Origin: Litomosoides sigmodontis | Lineage: Eukaryota > Nematoda > Chromadorea > Rhabditida > Onchocercidae | Direction of reading: 5' to 3' | Assembly (NCBI GenBank): GCA_963070105.1 | Contig: OY718804.1 | Span: forward strand, 4,797,317 to 4,861,316 | DNA: 64,000 bases | Part shown: positions 21,730 to 32,234 of the stretch, piece by piece | How the letters are laid out: each line of letters opens with the position of its first letter | Numbering within the stretch: position 1 is the stretch's first letter | Translations under genes and position numbers: made by a program | The notes under the pieces: model-generated | What the model saw: the letters and a program-made list of their open reading frames with translations, nothing else | Told to the model about the DNA's origin: nothing | Database searches by the model: none

Positions 21730-24700
21730 CTTAGTTTTCATATTCTCCGAACTGTATCATCATCCCTATTAGTTTTATACAATAAATCATTACCAGACAT
21801 CTGACTTCATGGTGAATTTACCATCCATCAACGATTCTGGCGCCATCCATCGTACCGGCATCAAACGTTTTCCTCCAAAATGAAAAATAAATAACAACTT
21901 TAAGCCAGTTATGATGTCAAAAGTTAAAACGTTCTATATATTTACCATTAAAACTCCTACAAAACGCTTCAAAAGAATCTAATTATGCAAAATTGCGAAC
22001 AGTGTATTAACCTGCTGGTTTATAATATTCATGGTAATAGATATCCCTTGCCATACCAAAATCGCCTATCTTCACCGTATCAAACTCGTTCACCTAAAAT
22101 AACTTATAAAAATTTTGATAAAACAATAGTACTGCAAAATTTCTTACTCCATGCAACAGTGCAAATTAAAATACGAAAATCCACACTCCCCGTATACAAA
22201 TATGACCAAACTTCAGTTCAAATCAAAATTTGAAATACCATGCAATTCCTGGCAGCTAAGTCACGGTGGCAGAATTTCAACGATTCTAAGTAAGCCATTC
22301 CATCAGCAACTTGTGACGCCCAACGGAAAAAATCGACTGCGCCTGGTACTGGCAAACCGTGAATGTTTTCCTCGGCATTTGGTCGCCTAGATCGTAGATA
22401 GTCGCGCAGATTACCCTGCAATACACAACCGTTCTTTAACATATACACAGAAAAAAAACATAAGCATATAAAAAGTAAAACCTCTAAATTTCACTTTTCA
22501 TGAAAGCATGAATAATTAAATCCATAAAGCATTATTTACATTTTTTTAATAATTGAATTGCAATGTCTGTAAAGAATTGCAATGTCTGTAAAGATCTTTC
22601 AATGTCTGTAAAGAACAAACCACCTTTTTCATTATTTCCATCACTACTAGAACAGGTTGACCATCAGAGACAACACCATAAAGTTTGACGATAAAAGGTG
22701 TATTAAACTGTTTCATAACGCTTGCTTCGATAAGAAAATGAAGGCGCTCCGCGCTATTCGCTGTTTCGGATACTGTTTTGATTGCACATTCGCCGAAGAC
22801 AGTACCCAAATAAGATTTACAGTTGTCACCATATCCACGATACACCTGTAATTTCGAAAGAATAATGTTTAAAACAACATTTCTATGACTCAGTGGAATT
22901 CGACTTTGCTTAAAAACTGCAAAAACTATAAAGACTGATATGATGGCTATCAGCTCCAAAGAATTATCACCTTTCCAAACGTTCCTCTGCCAATTTCTTC
23001 CTCCAAATGAATTGAACTTCGTTTTAACTCCCACTCATCCGGTTTATAAACATCCATTTGGCTCAGATACTCAGGATTTGCTGATATTTGTTGCCGTACG
23101 TATTCGCGAACCTAAAAATAAATTTGACTATAGCTTTCGTATTCTTACAGGAATGAGTAGGACACATAACTTGTACGAACGAAATCCCCATTTAATTTCA
23201 TCTTATTTTAACTGTTTTTTAAAAATAAATGCATATAAAAAAATGAAGTAGTCAGGAAGACAAGCAAGCCATTCCTAAATACGCATAACTTTGGAAAATT
23301 ATTTGAAGATATACATATTTAAATATACCTTTTCTCCTAATATTTTCCTGGATATATAGTATGCAGTTAAGGAACCGATAGATAGTACGAGAAGAGCAAT
23401 CGCTGCGATAAATGAAACTACCTGAAGTATATTAAAAGCTCCACTAATAATAATTGTTATATCGTTTACCTTAATATTTCTCATTGTAAACGGAGTGAAG
23501 CAAAATACAGTAACTACGAACTATATTGTTAGTGTAACGTTTAATCCGCAGTAATTCATCGTTTATTTTTAATTTAGGACTCTGTAATTTTGGATTTGCC
23601 TATACATCTTCACTAAGGTGCAACAATATGAGGAACAACTTTCTAACACTATCCGTAGAACCAAAGTAATAATCCCAAAAATACCAGAACATCTCATTAG
23701 ACCTAACACATTAGTCCTAAATTTAGAAAAATCAGCTAAATGATGGAGAAAGCTTTTTATAAATTATTGAACTGTTAATTAATTTGAAGCCAAAGCACAT
23801 TTATGACTCAGTATTTTGGATTTGTCCACAAATTACGACTCAGTTTACTTGCTTACTGTTGTTGTAAAGAATGTTGGTTTCACAATTCTGAATAATTTAT
23901 GTGCCACGGCTATTTCCTTGATAGCATGAAATGACAGAGAAGCCATAGATATTGTTTCCACCTGTACCAGATATTCTCCCTCTGCTAATCCATTGAACAC
24001 CACACCGTCTCGTTCCCGAAAATTACTTGCTTTAACGCACTGGCTTATTGGCGTCTGAAAAACATTGCCTACGAAAGGCCCTTAAAAAAGATGGCTGCAA
24101 GGGAGCTAAATTTATTCAGTAAACTAAGGCTGTACCTTACCAAATAATGGAAATATTACTTCAATAGTAGTAATTAAATAGGGTATGGTACCTGAACAAA
24201 AACTTTAATTGTCCTACCGACAGGGGACAGTATTTGCCACACTGCTATGAACCATTAAAAACTATATGGACCTGAGCAAGATTTTCAGCCACCACTGTCA
24301 CTCGGTATGCAAGTATCATGCCATTTGGATTTGATGGTTCCTTCCATGTTATTTTTCGACTGCGAGGGTCTTGTTTGGACGAAGTTGCATTAATAACTTT
24401 GATAGTTCTATTATCAACCAAATCATTTGATGCTGAATTAATCAACCAGAGATTAAATTTTGCAGTCTTTTGAAAATCTATCATCAATTCAAAATCTGAT
24501 GTACATATTGAAAATTCAAGTGCACTAGAAATTTTAAAAGCCATCTCTTCGCTTTCCTTTTTTTAGAAAACTAACATACATATTTCACAATTTAAAAAAT
24601 TGATGCATTGGTAGTAATGAAAAAAAGATGTTTTAAATTTCCGCTAACGTTTTGAAGAAGTATTTACCTACTGGTGCTGTACGTACCACCATCCAACCAG

Positions 24701-27700
24701 GTCGCTGTGAGCAATACGCGCCTCCTGGAGCTGATATATTTTGACATGCATGAATCTGCAAATATAAATCTTAACATTTGTCCCACAGCTTTAGCCTTGT
24801 TTTATTCTCTGAAAATCAAAAAAGAACAACAACGTCTGCTGCAACAAAAAAATCAAGAATGACTTTTCAGAATTACAAGTTAAACTTTGCAATGACAATC
24901 ACTGTTTATGTTAATTCCATCAAATCAGTGCTATGACTGCTAGCTATTAGTAAATATGAGAATTTCGCTAGAAAAAAATGCCAAAAATACGAACCCATAT
25001 CTGGTATTGAGTATAATGCCGTAAGCCAACGATTGATAAGCGACGTGTGGTGACGTTAATTTTGTGTGTCCCAATATCCATTTCTGATCGGTAAAAACTC
25101 GTAGTTTCATTCACTTCATTTTGCGTTATAAATATAAACCTTTCATCACCGTACTGCTTCTCATTTAGTTCGTTGTAACCTTTCGGAATTGATCGACGAT
25201 TTCGATGAATCCGTGATTTATCAATTAAACTTTTCTTTGAATCTCTGGAACCATTGATATATGCAATTAATCACAAATAGTATTCAGCTCTCACTGAGTA
25301 CATGTTATTAAAGTACATCTAAGCCTCATTTCATCAAATTGTTTCCTCAATAATTTTGAGGATTCGAAATTCTGGTTTTTTATAACATATCTATTCCTAA
25401 CAATTTATTAAAAAAATTCTAAAATTATTAAATCGAGCAAAAATATTTTGGGAAATTGTTCAGGAAATTTCCAATTTAACCAAATGAAAAGGCATACTGT
25501 TGCACAAAAACCAAATCCTGTACAACATTTTCAAAACCAGCTTCATGAACTCTTTCATCTTCCAAAAATATATCGTTCGTTTTTCCATGTTGCTGCTAAA
25601 AAATCGTTTAGTGATCGTTAAATTAGTGAAATAACTTGGTACTCTTTGATATAGCACAATAATATAATAACTACCTTTAGTGATCGGCAATCGCAACATC
25701 CAGATTTAGAACAAGACTGTTGCGTAGGAGAAGTATGTGTGAATCGATCATTTATATCCTTGTGATGTCGCAATCCCGTACCTGGAATATTTGTAGGAGA
25801 AAATAAAAAGTGATGCACAGTGAGGATACAACTACATTTAAAATCTGGCATTAGAAAAATCTTCCGTTTTTTTTTCTATATCATTTATATCATCATATGA
25901 CATTCCTTTGAATTACTTGTGCTTTAAAAGATGCTGTAGCACAATGTCTTCAAAAACTTGCCAGCCTTATCATCACAAACGTTTCCCGTTATTGTCGATG
26001 GGTCATCAGCTAACACTTGCCACTTCACAATGTAATGTGTTATATCTCCATTTGGGCGTTCTGGTGGCTCCCAAGCCAAACTATAAAAATCTTCGTTCAC
26101 AAATTCTTGAGGTAGCTCAAAATTCAATATAACAAATTTCCCTTCCGATTACTGCATATTAGCTACCAAAATATATCATGGATTAATTGAAACATTTGTT
26201 AAAATTGAGAGAAATGAGCTTTATAAGCAATGATTGTCATGCTTATAAATCATGCTTATGCTTATTAGACAAACTAAAAACAAAGCTTCTTTTTGAGAAC
26301 TACTCACTCAATCTGATCAGGTCTCATAATGAGAGACTTGCCAACTACATCCTTTGGTGGGTCCGGAGTGGAGAACAGTGTCTTTAAAAAGTGAATCTTA
26401 GAGATAGCATTTCGTGCACCAGGATGATTAATAAGTTTCGTTTGGACATAATATGCGTACCTGAAACACAGATTCTCATTCACTTAAAAATAAATAAACA
26501 ATATCCAGTATCAAGAAAGTATAAATGTCAAGAACTTCATCAGTACGTGTTTAAGCAAAATGTTCTGAAGTACAGCGTCATCTCTCCCAATGCCATCATG
26601 TCATGTGGATGTATGGTCAGAAAGAATTATTAAATTTGTACAGCTAAATTTACATACCATGTATTTGATTCTACAGCGAAAATACCAGCTCCTCTGTTCA
26701 AACCTTCGTTGCCGTTTCCCTTTTCTGGTTCAAAATGCATCTGCCACGAATCACTACATGCTGAGCGATCATCATCGATGCTCAATGAAGGATCAGGACC
26801 ATCAACTTTTTTATAGAATACCTTGAAAACACAAAATAAAAAAGCATGATTTATGTAATTTCGGACCACCAGTGAAAACAAAGAACCTGAATAGTTATAG
26901 CATTTTTCATACCGTTCAACCAATATTCCAATTTGTTAATAAAAATTATCCTCTAATAGGGCATAGAAACTTCTGTTATCTTACCTAAAGGAATAAAAAA
27001 AGTTCCGCATTAGCTTCGAATTTTTTAGTGAAAGTTACTGCACTCATAAGAACGTAAAGTTAGCAATTCATCACCAAACACTAGTCGAAATCACAGATTG
27101 GCGTAGTAAAACTAAAAAAGCTCATTTTTTATAACCCACTTCCTTATTCTTCCTTCGCTAAAACAGAATAATATGTATGCCAATGTTACTAACATATTCT
27201 TGTGTTAATGTTGCTACAATTTTAAAAACATAATACCTGATATCCTAAAAATTTTCGATGATCCATATCGGTTGTGTTAAAAGCAACCCATGATATCATG
27301 AAACCAAAACTATGAACATCCTCGGTTTGAACCTCAAACGTCGTTTCGTCACCTGAATTTTTTGATTAGCTTTTATGTTGAACTTCATTTTAATACGTAC
27401 GTGTTAAAATGAAGTTCAACATAAGGAAAACTAGAGAGACAGAAAAACGAGAAGGATTAAATATCTAAGCGTTTATACTCACATACTGCTCGATCACCAT
27501 TGCTATAATACGACACATCGTTTTCTTTCACATCAGTAAGGCCTGTATGATCGATAAGCGCTTTTATTCGATTGTAGCATAGCATGCGATTATTTTGAAA
27601 CAATACTGTACCATTCCCAAGAGTTAGTGGTCGTTTCTCGATATCAAATATTTGGCGTAAATTAGCATTTTCAAATATCGCAAGCGCATATCTTAAAAGT

Positions 27701-30700
27701 CATTAACTCATTAAAAATAAATTTTAAAAACTTTAATCCGAAGAAACTTGAAGAGAAAAATCAAGCAATAAAAATAATACTTGAAGAAATTGAAACGATG
27801 GTAACATGAGTATTACTCATGTTTAAAGAAAAAATGTCTTCAAAATTTCAAGTCGACTAAAAACGAGTTCATACATTATGCGGTAACAAACTCAGTTAGC
27901 CCTCCTCATCACCCTGATCCGTAAATGATACCAATAAAATGTAAAACCAATTTATATTAAGTCACTATTATTTGAAGGCAAAAGATGTGGGAGCATTGCA
28001 TATCTAATTTTATTATATTAATTGAAAGCGACTTTACAACGTGCCGATCTCTATAAAGTATATTCCCTTTGATTAACCGCAGTCGTTTGAACATGTGCAG
28101 AGAGATAAAGGATATACTGAAATCAATTAACAGGTAGCCTTCGATAACTTCAATATATCCTAATGCTTCACCAATTTTTTCCATCCCTGCTGCATCCAAA
28201 CCTTTCCTAAAATAATGAATAAAGACTTTAATTTTTTTATCAGAAATTTCAAATCTTTTCTAAATTTTTTTCTTTTAATAACCTATAAACTAGTAAATAG
28301 TGCTTGCAATTAACTCTAGCAGCTTTAACAATCAAATTTATCATATCTTTTATCTGTCATTTGCTATTGGCAGGCCGAATGCCAAATGATTCAATTCTAA
28401 GCAGTACCATTTTTAACTGATTTCACTCCACCAGTGGAATGAGTGAAATCAACAGCAAACAATAAAAACAAATAGCAAATAATCCCAGTTTACTATAAGT
28501 CACACTACAAAAATAGCAAGGTAATTTCCTCAGCGATAATTTGGTAGTTTTAAAATATTTTTAACTAACAAACCTCAATTCGATTTCTAGGTAACCTTCG
28601 ATAACGTTGCATTTTTTGAATAAATAATCATTGATACGCGCAAAAGAATCGATGGTGCCACCTTTGCATTTCACTGGACAATAGCCTTCACATTTAATGC
28701 AATGCGATGAAGTGGTCGGGTCTGCAATGACAAAAGTTATTTTCAAATTTATTTGAATTAGTAGCAAATCACCTTTTAAAATTAATTTCTTCTTTATAAT
28801 TAAAATACGCAAACCAATTTCTTGTCCAAATGGACAGTCAACACGGCACATATTTTCAACGATTAGCATCCGTTTCTTGGTACTTTCCATTGTTACTGGT
28901 GCCGATATATTTTGACATTCTTCAATCGTCACACATCTCCTATAATTAGTATAAATAGTTTTCTTTTAGTTGATCATAACTACTGTTAATGCTTTAAAAC
29001 TCTTCTTTACATAAAAGACTCGAGGCGAAATAATTCTTGATTGAAGGAAAGATATCTTTCAAAAAAAGAAAATGAAACTTTTTTTTTCCATTTAAAACTA
29101 CTGCGCTCGTTAAAGCACTTGCCTTACAAGATAAATGTGATGTATCTCATACAAGCCAAATGGACACTTATCCATGCATATACCCCGGTAGACAACATTC
29201 TTGCAAAAATGACAGGCACTTGGATCGTCAGGTGTAGAACACCCACCCAAACATTGATCATGACATTTCTCACCGTCATCGTCACAACCTGGTCCTATCG
29301 TTTTCTCGTCGTTCCATGTATATTTGCATTCTGAAAGGGATGCACAACTGCTGGAAGAAAATTAAAAATCAAATTTATTTGAAACTTGCAAATGTTTCTA
29401 ATTTGAATGTCTAGTTCCATATCTCCTATATGCAAAAAGATTTAAAATCTCCGAATAAAACTGTCTGAAAATTATGTTCGACACCCTCAATTTTCATGAA
29501 CCAAATATAAGAAAAAAATCTTACCAAGCTGACATGTTTCAGCGTCCCAGCATGATAGCATGTGATCATGTTTATGACAACGATCTTCATTCTGTGGCAC
29601 GCAGTCGTCATTACATAGATCTAAAAAGTATTTTTTGTAAGAATACCAGTAATTTACGTGAAAAAATTAAAATTATCAAGAATTAAAAAATCTTCTAAGT
29701 TGCAGTAGAATTTTGCAATGATTTTAAATGAAACGCAATAAATGTCAATGATAAATGAAAATAAAAGTAATACTAATAAAAAATAATTGTTGTCGTTATC
29801 ATTATTATTACAATAATATACGGTATCAAACAACTAATATTATTCGATGATAATAACCACCAGTTATGGATAACAAAACACCTAGTGAATGAAATTGCTT
29901 GCAGACGAATAGCGAAGAAAAATTTTTTGTACCAGAATCAGTTCCTTTGTTCTGATCAGTCAGAATATCGTTAGCGGGTCCAATTAATATTTGACTCCAG
30001 TCGATATATCGACTGTAACAGAGTTGAGTATTATCCATAATTCTTACACCACCATTAATAATCGTCGTGAGCTTTGGTAGGCCGATTTCTACCAAATGTG
30101 TATTCTGATATATCACAAGCGCATAATTCATAATCAATTCTTGTCCACCAATAACGCGCAGATTAGGAAACATTCGCTTCAGAGATCGAAGAGCACTAAA
30201 TACTTCCCTTTACAATCAAAATCAATCTCTCTGTTAAACACTAATCTTTCTATTGTAAATGCTGCTTCAGAACAACTAGCAATGAAGAAAGTATACTAAC
30301 CTGACTTGGAATATTAACAAATGACCCGTAATAACGCGTAAACGATTAAAGACTGGAAAATCTTCATGCGTAAAATTCGAACTTGTAATCATTGAAACCG
30401 AGAAATCACCCTCCATTACCGTACAATTAGCCAGGGTTGACCATTTCTCATTCGTTTCCTTGTCTTGAAATGCCATATTCGGACTATTTCTAATGTCCAG
30501 AGAGCGGCAGTATACATCATCATGAGCGGATAACTAAAATATACATGCTCACATCTATAGTTTATAAGAGAAAGCAATTTTCAAAATATGCAAAGTAGGA
30601 GGAAAGAATTTTTATCAAATGTCTGCATTTATCACATTTTACAAAAAAATTTCGATTTGCAAAAATGCGAAGCACTAGAGAATGTCTGATGATAAATTAT

Positions 30701-32234
30701 GCATGCTAACAAAGTTGAAGATTAAATCATGTACAACATAATTACCCTAAATCTTGCATTATATTAATACTGAATACAACTTGATTATTTGAAATAAAAA
30801 CAAAATGACTTGCAGAAACTGTAAGTAGACTAAATATCCAAATGCTCCACATTGAATACAAATTCCATATCCTAAAGCTGCAATTAGCAGCAAACTTGTG
30901 TTGAAATTGTCGAACGACCTGTAACAATCTGAAAATGATAACTTTAAAAATAAGAAATCGGTAAATAACAATAACAACGACATAATAATGACATTAATAA
31001 CGCCGACAAAACAACTGCAGCTTAAAATATCTTTACAAGATGACTCAATATGAGGGATATGAAAAGTTCGCCTCGCATTCTTTCAGGTTTCGTCGATTAC
31101 CTAGACAGTGCAAAGCAAATTCAATTGAAAATGTCAGCGCACACTAATTTCGTTTGATCTTTAATATTTCGAAAGTTTCCTTCTTCTAATAACAACTTCC
31201 TACAAATTCTTGTGATTATCTAAGAATACGAAATAAAAATGGAACGAAGCAAATAATGACAAAGGCAAGTAAGTCTCTGTTGTACTGCGATGACACATTG
31301 GTAAAACAATGGAACATCGAGGAATTCATCCCACATGCCTAAAACAAACTAAAAGTAAAAGACAAACAAAATAAGCTAACTAATTGAAGTCTGACGAACA
31401 GGTAAACAAGCATAGACATAACCTCCCGAGGGATGGTCATATATTATACGGCCATTATTAGTAGCAGACGGTTAGCTTTCGTTTAAATCCCTTGAATTCT
31501 TCACTTTCTTTTGAAGAGCAAATGATAGGACACGCAGGCGCTGCATGGAATGCTTATTTGACCACCAATACCGACGCTTAATTCTAACACACAAGGTAAC
31601 AATGCTCCGTTGTAGCCATGAGCAGTAATTACCTTAGAGTTGTTCGATTTTAACTCGAATCATATGCCATACCTCAAAGAATTACGTTCCATATTTACTC
31701 GTTTTATTCCGTTGATTGATTAATTGTTAAAATAAATAAATACACTTACAGTAATCGTAAACATTAACGAATTACAGTAGCAGTATGCAATTTTTGCTAG
31801 TGTTAATACAGTAGGTAGTGCGTGAGTGAGATAAAATAACTGTAACAGTAAGTAATCTATTAATGTAGCAGCATACGATGTTTGCTGAAAATGATTATCA
31901 AAATTGCTTGCGATAACAGCAATTAAGCTATTAAATCAATTAAGGCACAGCTCAAAATGATCGAGGAAGGGAATCACTGCTAGATGTCTTCACGAATTTA
32001 TCGCCATCTTCGACGAGAAACGAGGAGAAAAGAAGAAGATTTGAAAATGAACGAAGAGTTGCATCGGAGGAAGGCGCAAAAACTTCACGTATGCCACCAC
32101 GGTGATCACCTCACCTCTGCGTGTCCATCCGTGCACGGAGCCTCTGACCTCAGAATGACCTCAGCAGCGATCCATGCAACGGCAGCGAATGGTAGGAGTA
32201 GTAGTAGGAAGAGAAGACGATGGAGAGAATTCAT
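20206..32234 (-). CDS. daf-2: Insulin/IGF-1-like receptor tyrosine kinase (DAF-2)
   Basis: Type I membrane receptor for insulin-like peptides, upstream of PI3K-AKT-DAF-16 signalling controlling dauer/infective-larva arrest, metabolism and lifespan in nematodes. Full architecture is present: signal peptide, L1, furin-like Cys-rich, L2, three FN3 domains with an alpha/beta cleavage site, TM, juxtamembrane NPEY, tyrosine kinase and a short tail. Two candidate first exons exist (32115-32234 or 30781-30852), both phase 0 into exon 30301-30533, giving about 1486 or 1470 aa; each model has 29 exons in total, and all 29 phases of the proximal model close to an exact codon count. All kinase catalytic motifs are intact. 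Two introns need GC donors (25961-25960 and 29122-29121). The gene is head-to-head with a phosphatase gene. Identification is essentially certain; the first exon choice is the main uncertainty. Domain entries below give exon coordinates. Confidence 0.95.
21447..21526. repeat. 80-bp perfect palindrome around a TA tract
   Basis: Arms ttcactctaaca (21447-21458) and tgttagagtgaa (21515-21526) flank pure (TA)n, so the whole element is self-complementary. It lies in the daf-2 intron 21369-21793. Confidence 0.9.
21563..21751. repeat. Long inverted repeat flanking a second TA tract
   Basis: 27-nt exact inverted arms at 21563-21589 and 21725-21751 (arm begins ttcggagaatatgaaaac), with weaker pairing continuing outward into gatgat/atcatc. 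The (TA)n tract at about 21665-21724 lies inside. Same daf-2 intron as the preceding palindrome. Confidence 0.9.
23329..23421 (-). other. daf-2: daf-2 transmembrane exon
   Basis: 31 codons, phase 0 at both ends, encoding one hydrophobic segment ([19 protein letters not shown]) followed by basic stop-transfer residues SRK. It is the only strong internal TM helix of the receptor. Confidence 0.92.
23857..27352 (-). other. daf-2: daf-2 FN3 stalk, insert domain and alpha/beta cleavage site
   Basis: Exons 27237-27352, 26658-26821, 26308-26460 (FN3-1 and the start of FN3-2), 25962-26080, 25675-25781, 25498-25595, 24995-25244 (rest of FN3-2 with the insert), 24672-24755, 24272-24556, 23857-24054 (FN3-3). 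Family landmarks: [11 protein letters not shown], the CC.C cluster SGCCDCR matching the INSR inter-alpha-chain cysteines, VVQDLVFV, and a tetrabasic RNRR|S (in [10 protein letters not shown]) where INSR has RKRR|S, so furin-type processing to alpha and beta chains is expected. FN3-3 carries NGMILAYRV. Exon 25962-26080 ends at a GC donor. Confidence 0.88.
27373..27424. repeat. 21-bp-arm perfect hairpin within a daf-2 intron
   Basis: Arms 27373-27393 (ttatgttgaacttcatttta plus a) and 27404-27424 are exact reverse complements around a 10-nt loop tacgtacgtg. The host intron (27353-27482) is only 130 nt, so the hairpin is a large part of it and starts 20 nt from the acceptor. Confidence 0.92.
27483..30533 (-). 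other. daf-2: daf-2 ligand-binding head: L1, Cys-rich, L2
   Basis: L1: 30301-30533 and 29933-30195 ([25 protein letters not shown]-like [25 protein letters not shown]). Furin-like Cys-rich region: 29525-29620, 29123-29330, 28815-28939 and the start of 28574-28721 ([45 protein letters not shown]). L2: rest of 28574-28721, 28033-28206, 27483-27691 ([41 protein letters not shown]). Each block aligns in order with human INSR/IGF1R as I remember them. Exon 29123-29330 only joins in phase to 28815-28939 with the GC donor AG|GCAAGT; the donor of 28033-28206 (AA|GTCGCT) is weak but is the only phase match. Confidence 0.88.
28418..28451. repeat. Short inverted repeat in a daf-2 intron
   Basis: Arms tgatttcactc (28418-28428) and gagtgaaatca (28441-28451) with a 12-nt loop, inside intron 28207-28573. 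Confidence 0.8.
30781..30852 (-). CDS. daf-2: daf-2 proximal candidate first exon
   Basis: 24 codons, [15 protein letters not shown] then HFVFISNNQ, also a plausible signal peptide. It ends at CAA|GTTGTA in phase 0. A good acceptor (CTAATTGCAG at 30879-30878) lies 25 nt upstream of its ATG and would suit SL trans-splicing, so this may be a second transcript start. The donor is weaker than that of the distal exon. Confidence 0.5.
32115..32234 (-). CDS. daf-2: daf-2 distal candidate first exon
   Basis: Begins [20 protein letters not shown], a textbook signal peptide (short basic n-region, nine-residue Leu/Phe core, small residues before cleavage), followed by 20 more residues with one Cys. It ends in phase 0 at GCAGAG|GTGAGG, a strong donor, matching the phase 0 acceptor of the L1 exon at 30533. 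An out-of-frame ATG at 32247, 13 nt upstream, opens a 28-codon overlapping uORF ending at 32161. Confidence 0.7.

Larger units (their letters stand above)
20888..23111 (-). other. daf-2: daf-2 juxtamembrane NPEY motif and tyrosine kinase domain
   Basis: Exons 22971-23111, 22624-22845, 22239-22415, 22012-22093, 21794-21872, 21231-21368, 20888-21017. Seen in order: NPEYLSQMD (PTB/IRS docking), [10 protein letters not shown], glycine loop [12 protein letters not shown], catalytic Lys in CAIKT, alpha-C Glu in [71 protein letters not shown]. All catalytic residues are intact. The activation loop has four tyrosines against three in INSR. Exons 21794-21872 and 21231-21368 are separated by an intron full of TA tracts and inverted repeats. 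Confidence 0.95.

Noticed and set aside
21619..21804. Open frame with a (YI)n run
   Set aside because: It is a translation of a (TA)n tract inside a daf-2 intron. The frame at 61280-61507 is rejected for the same reason.
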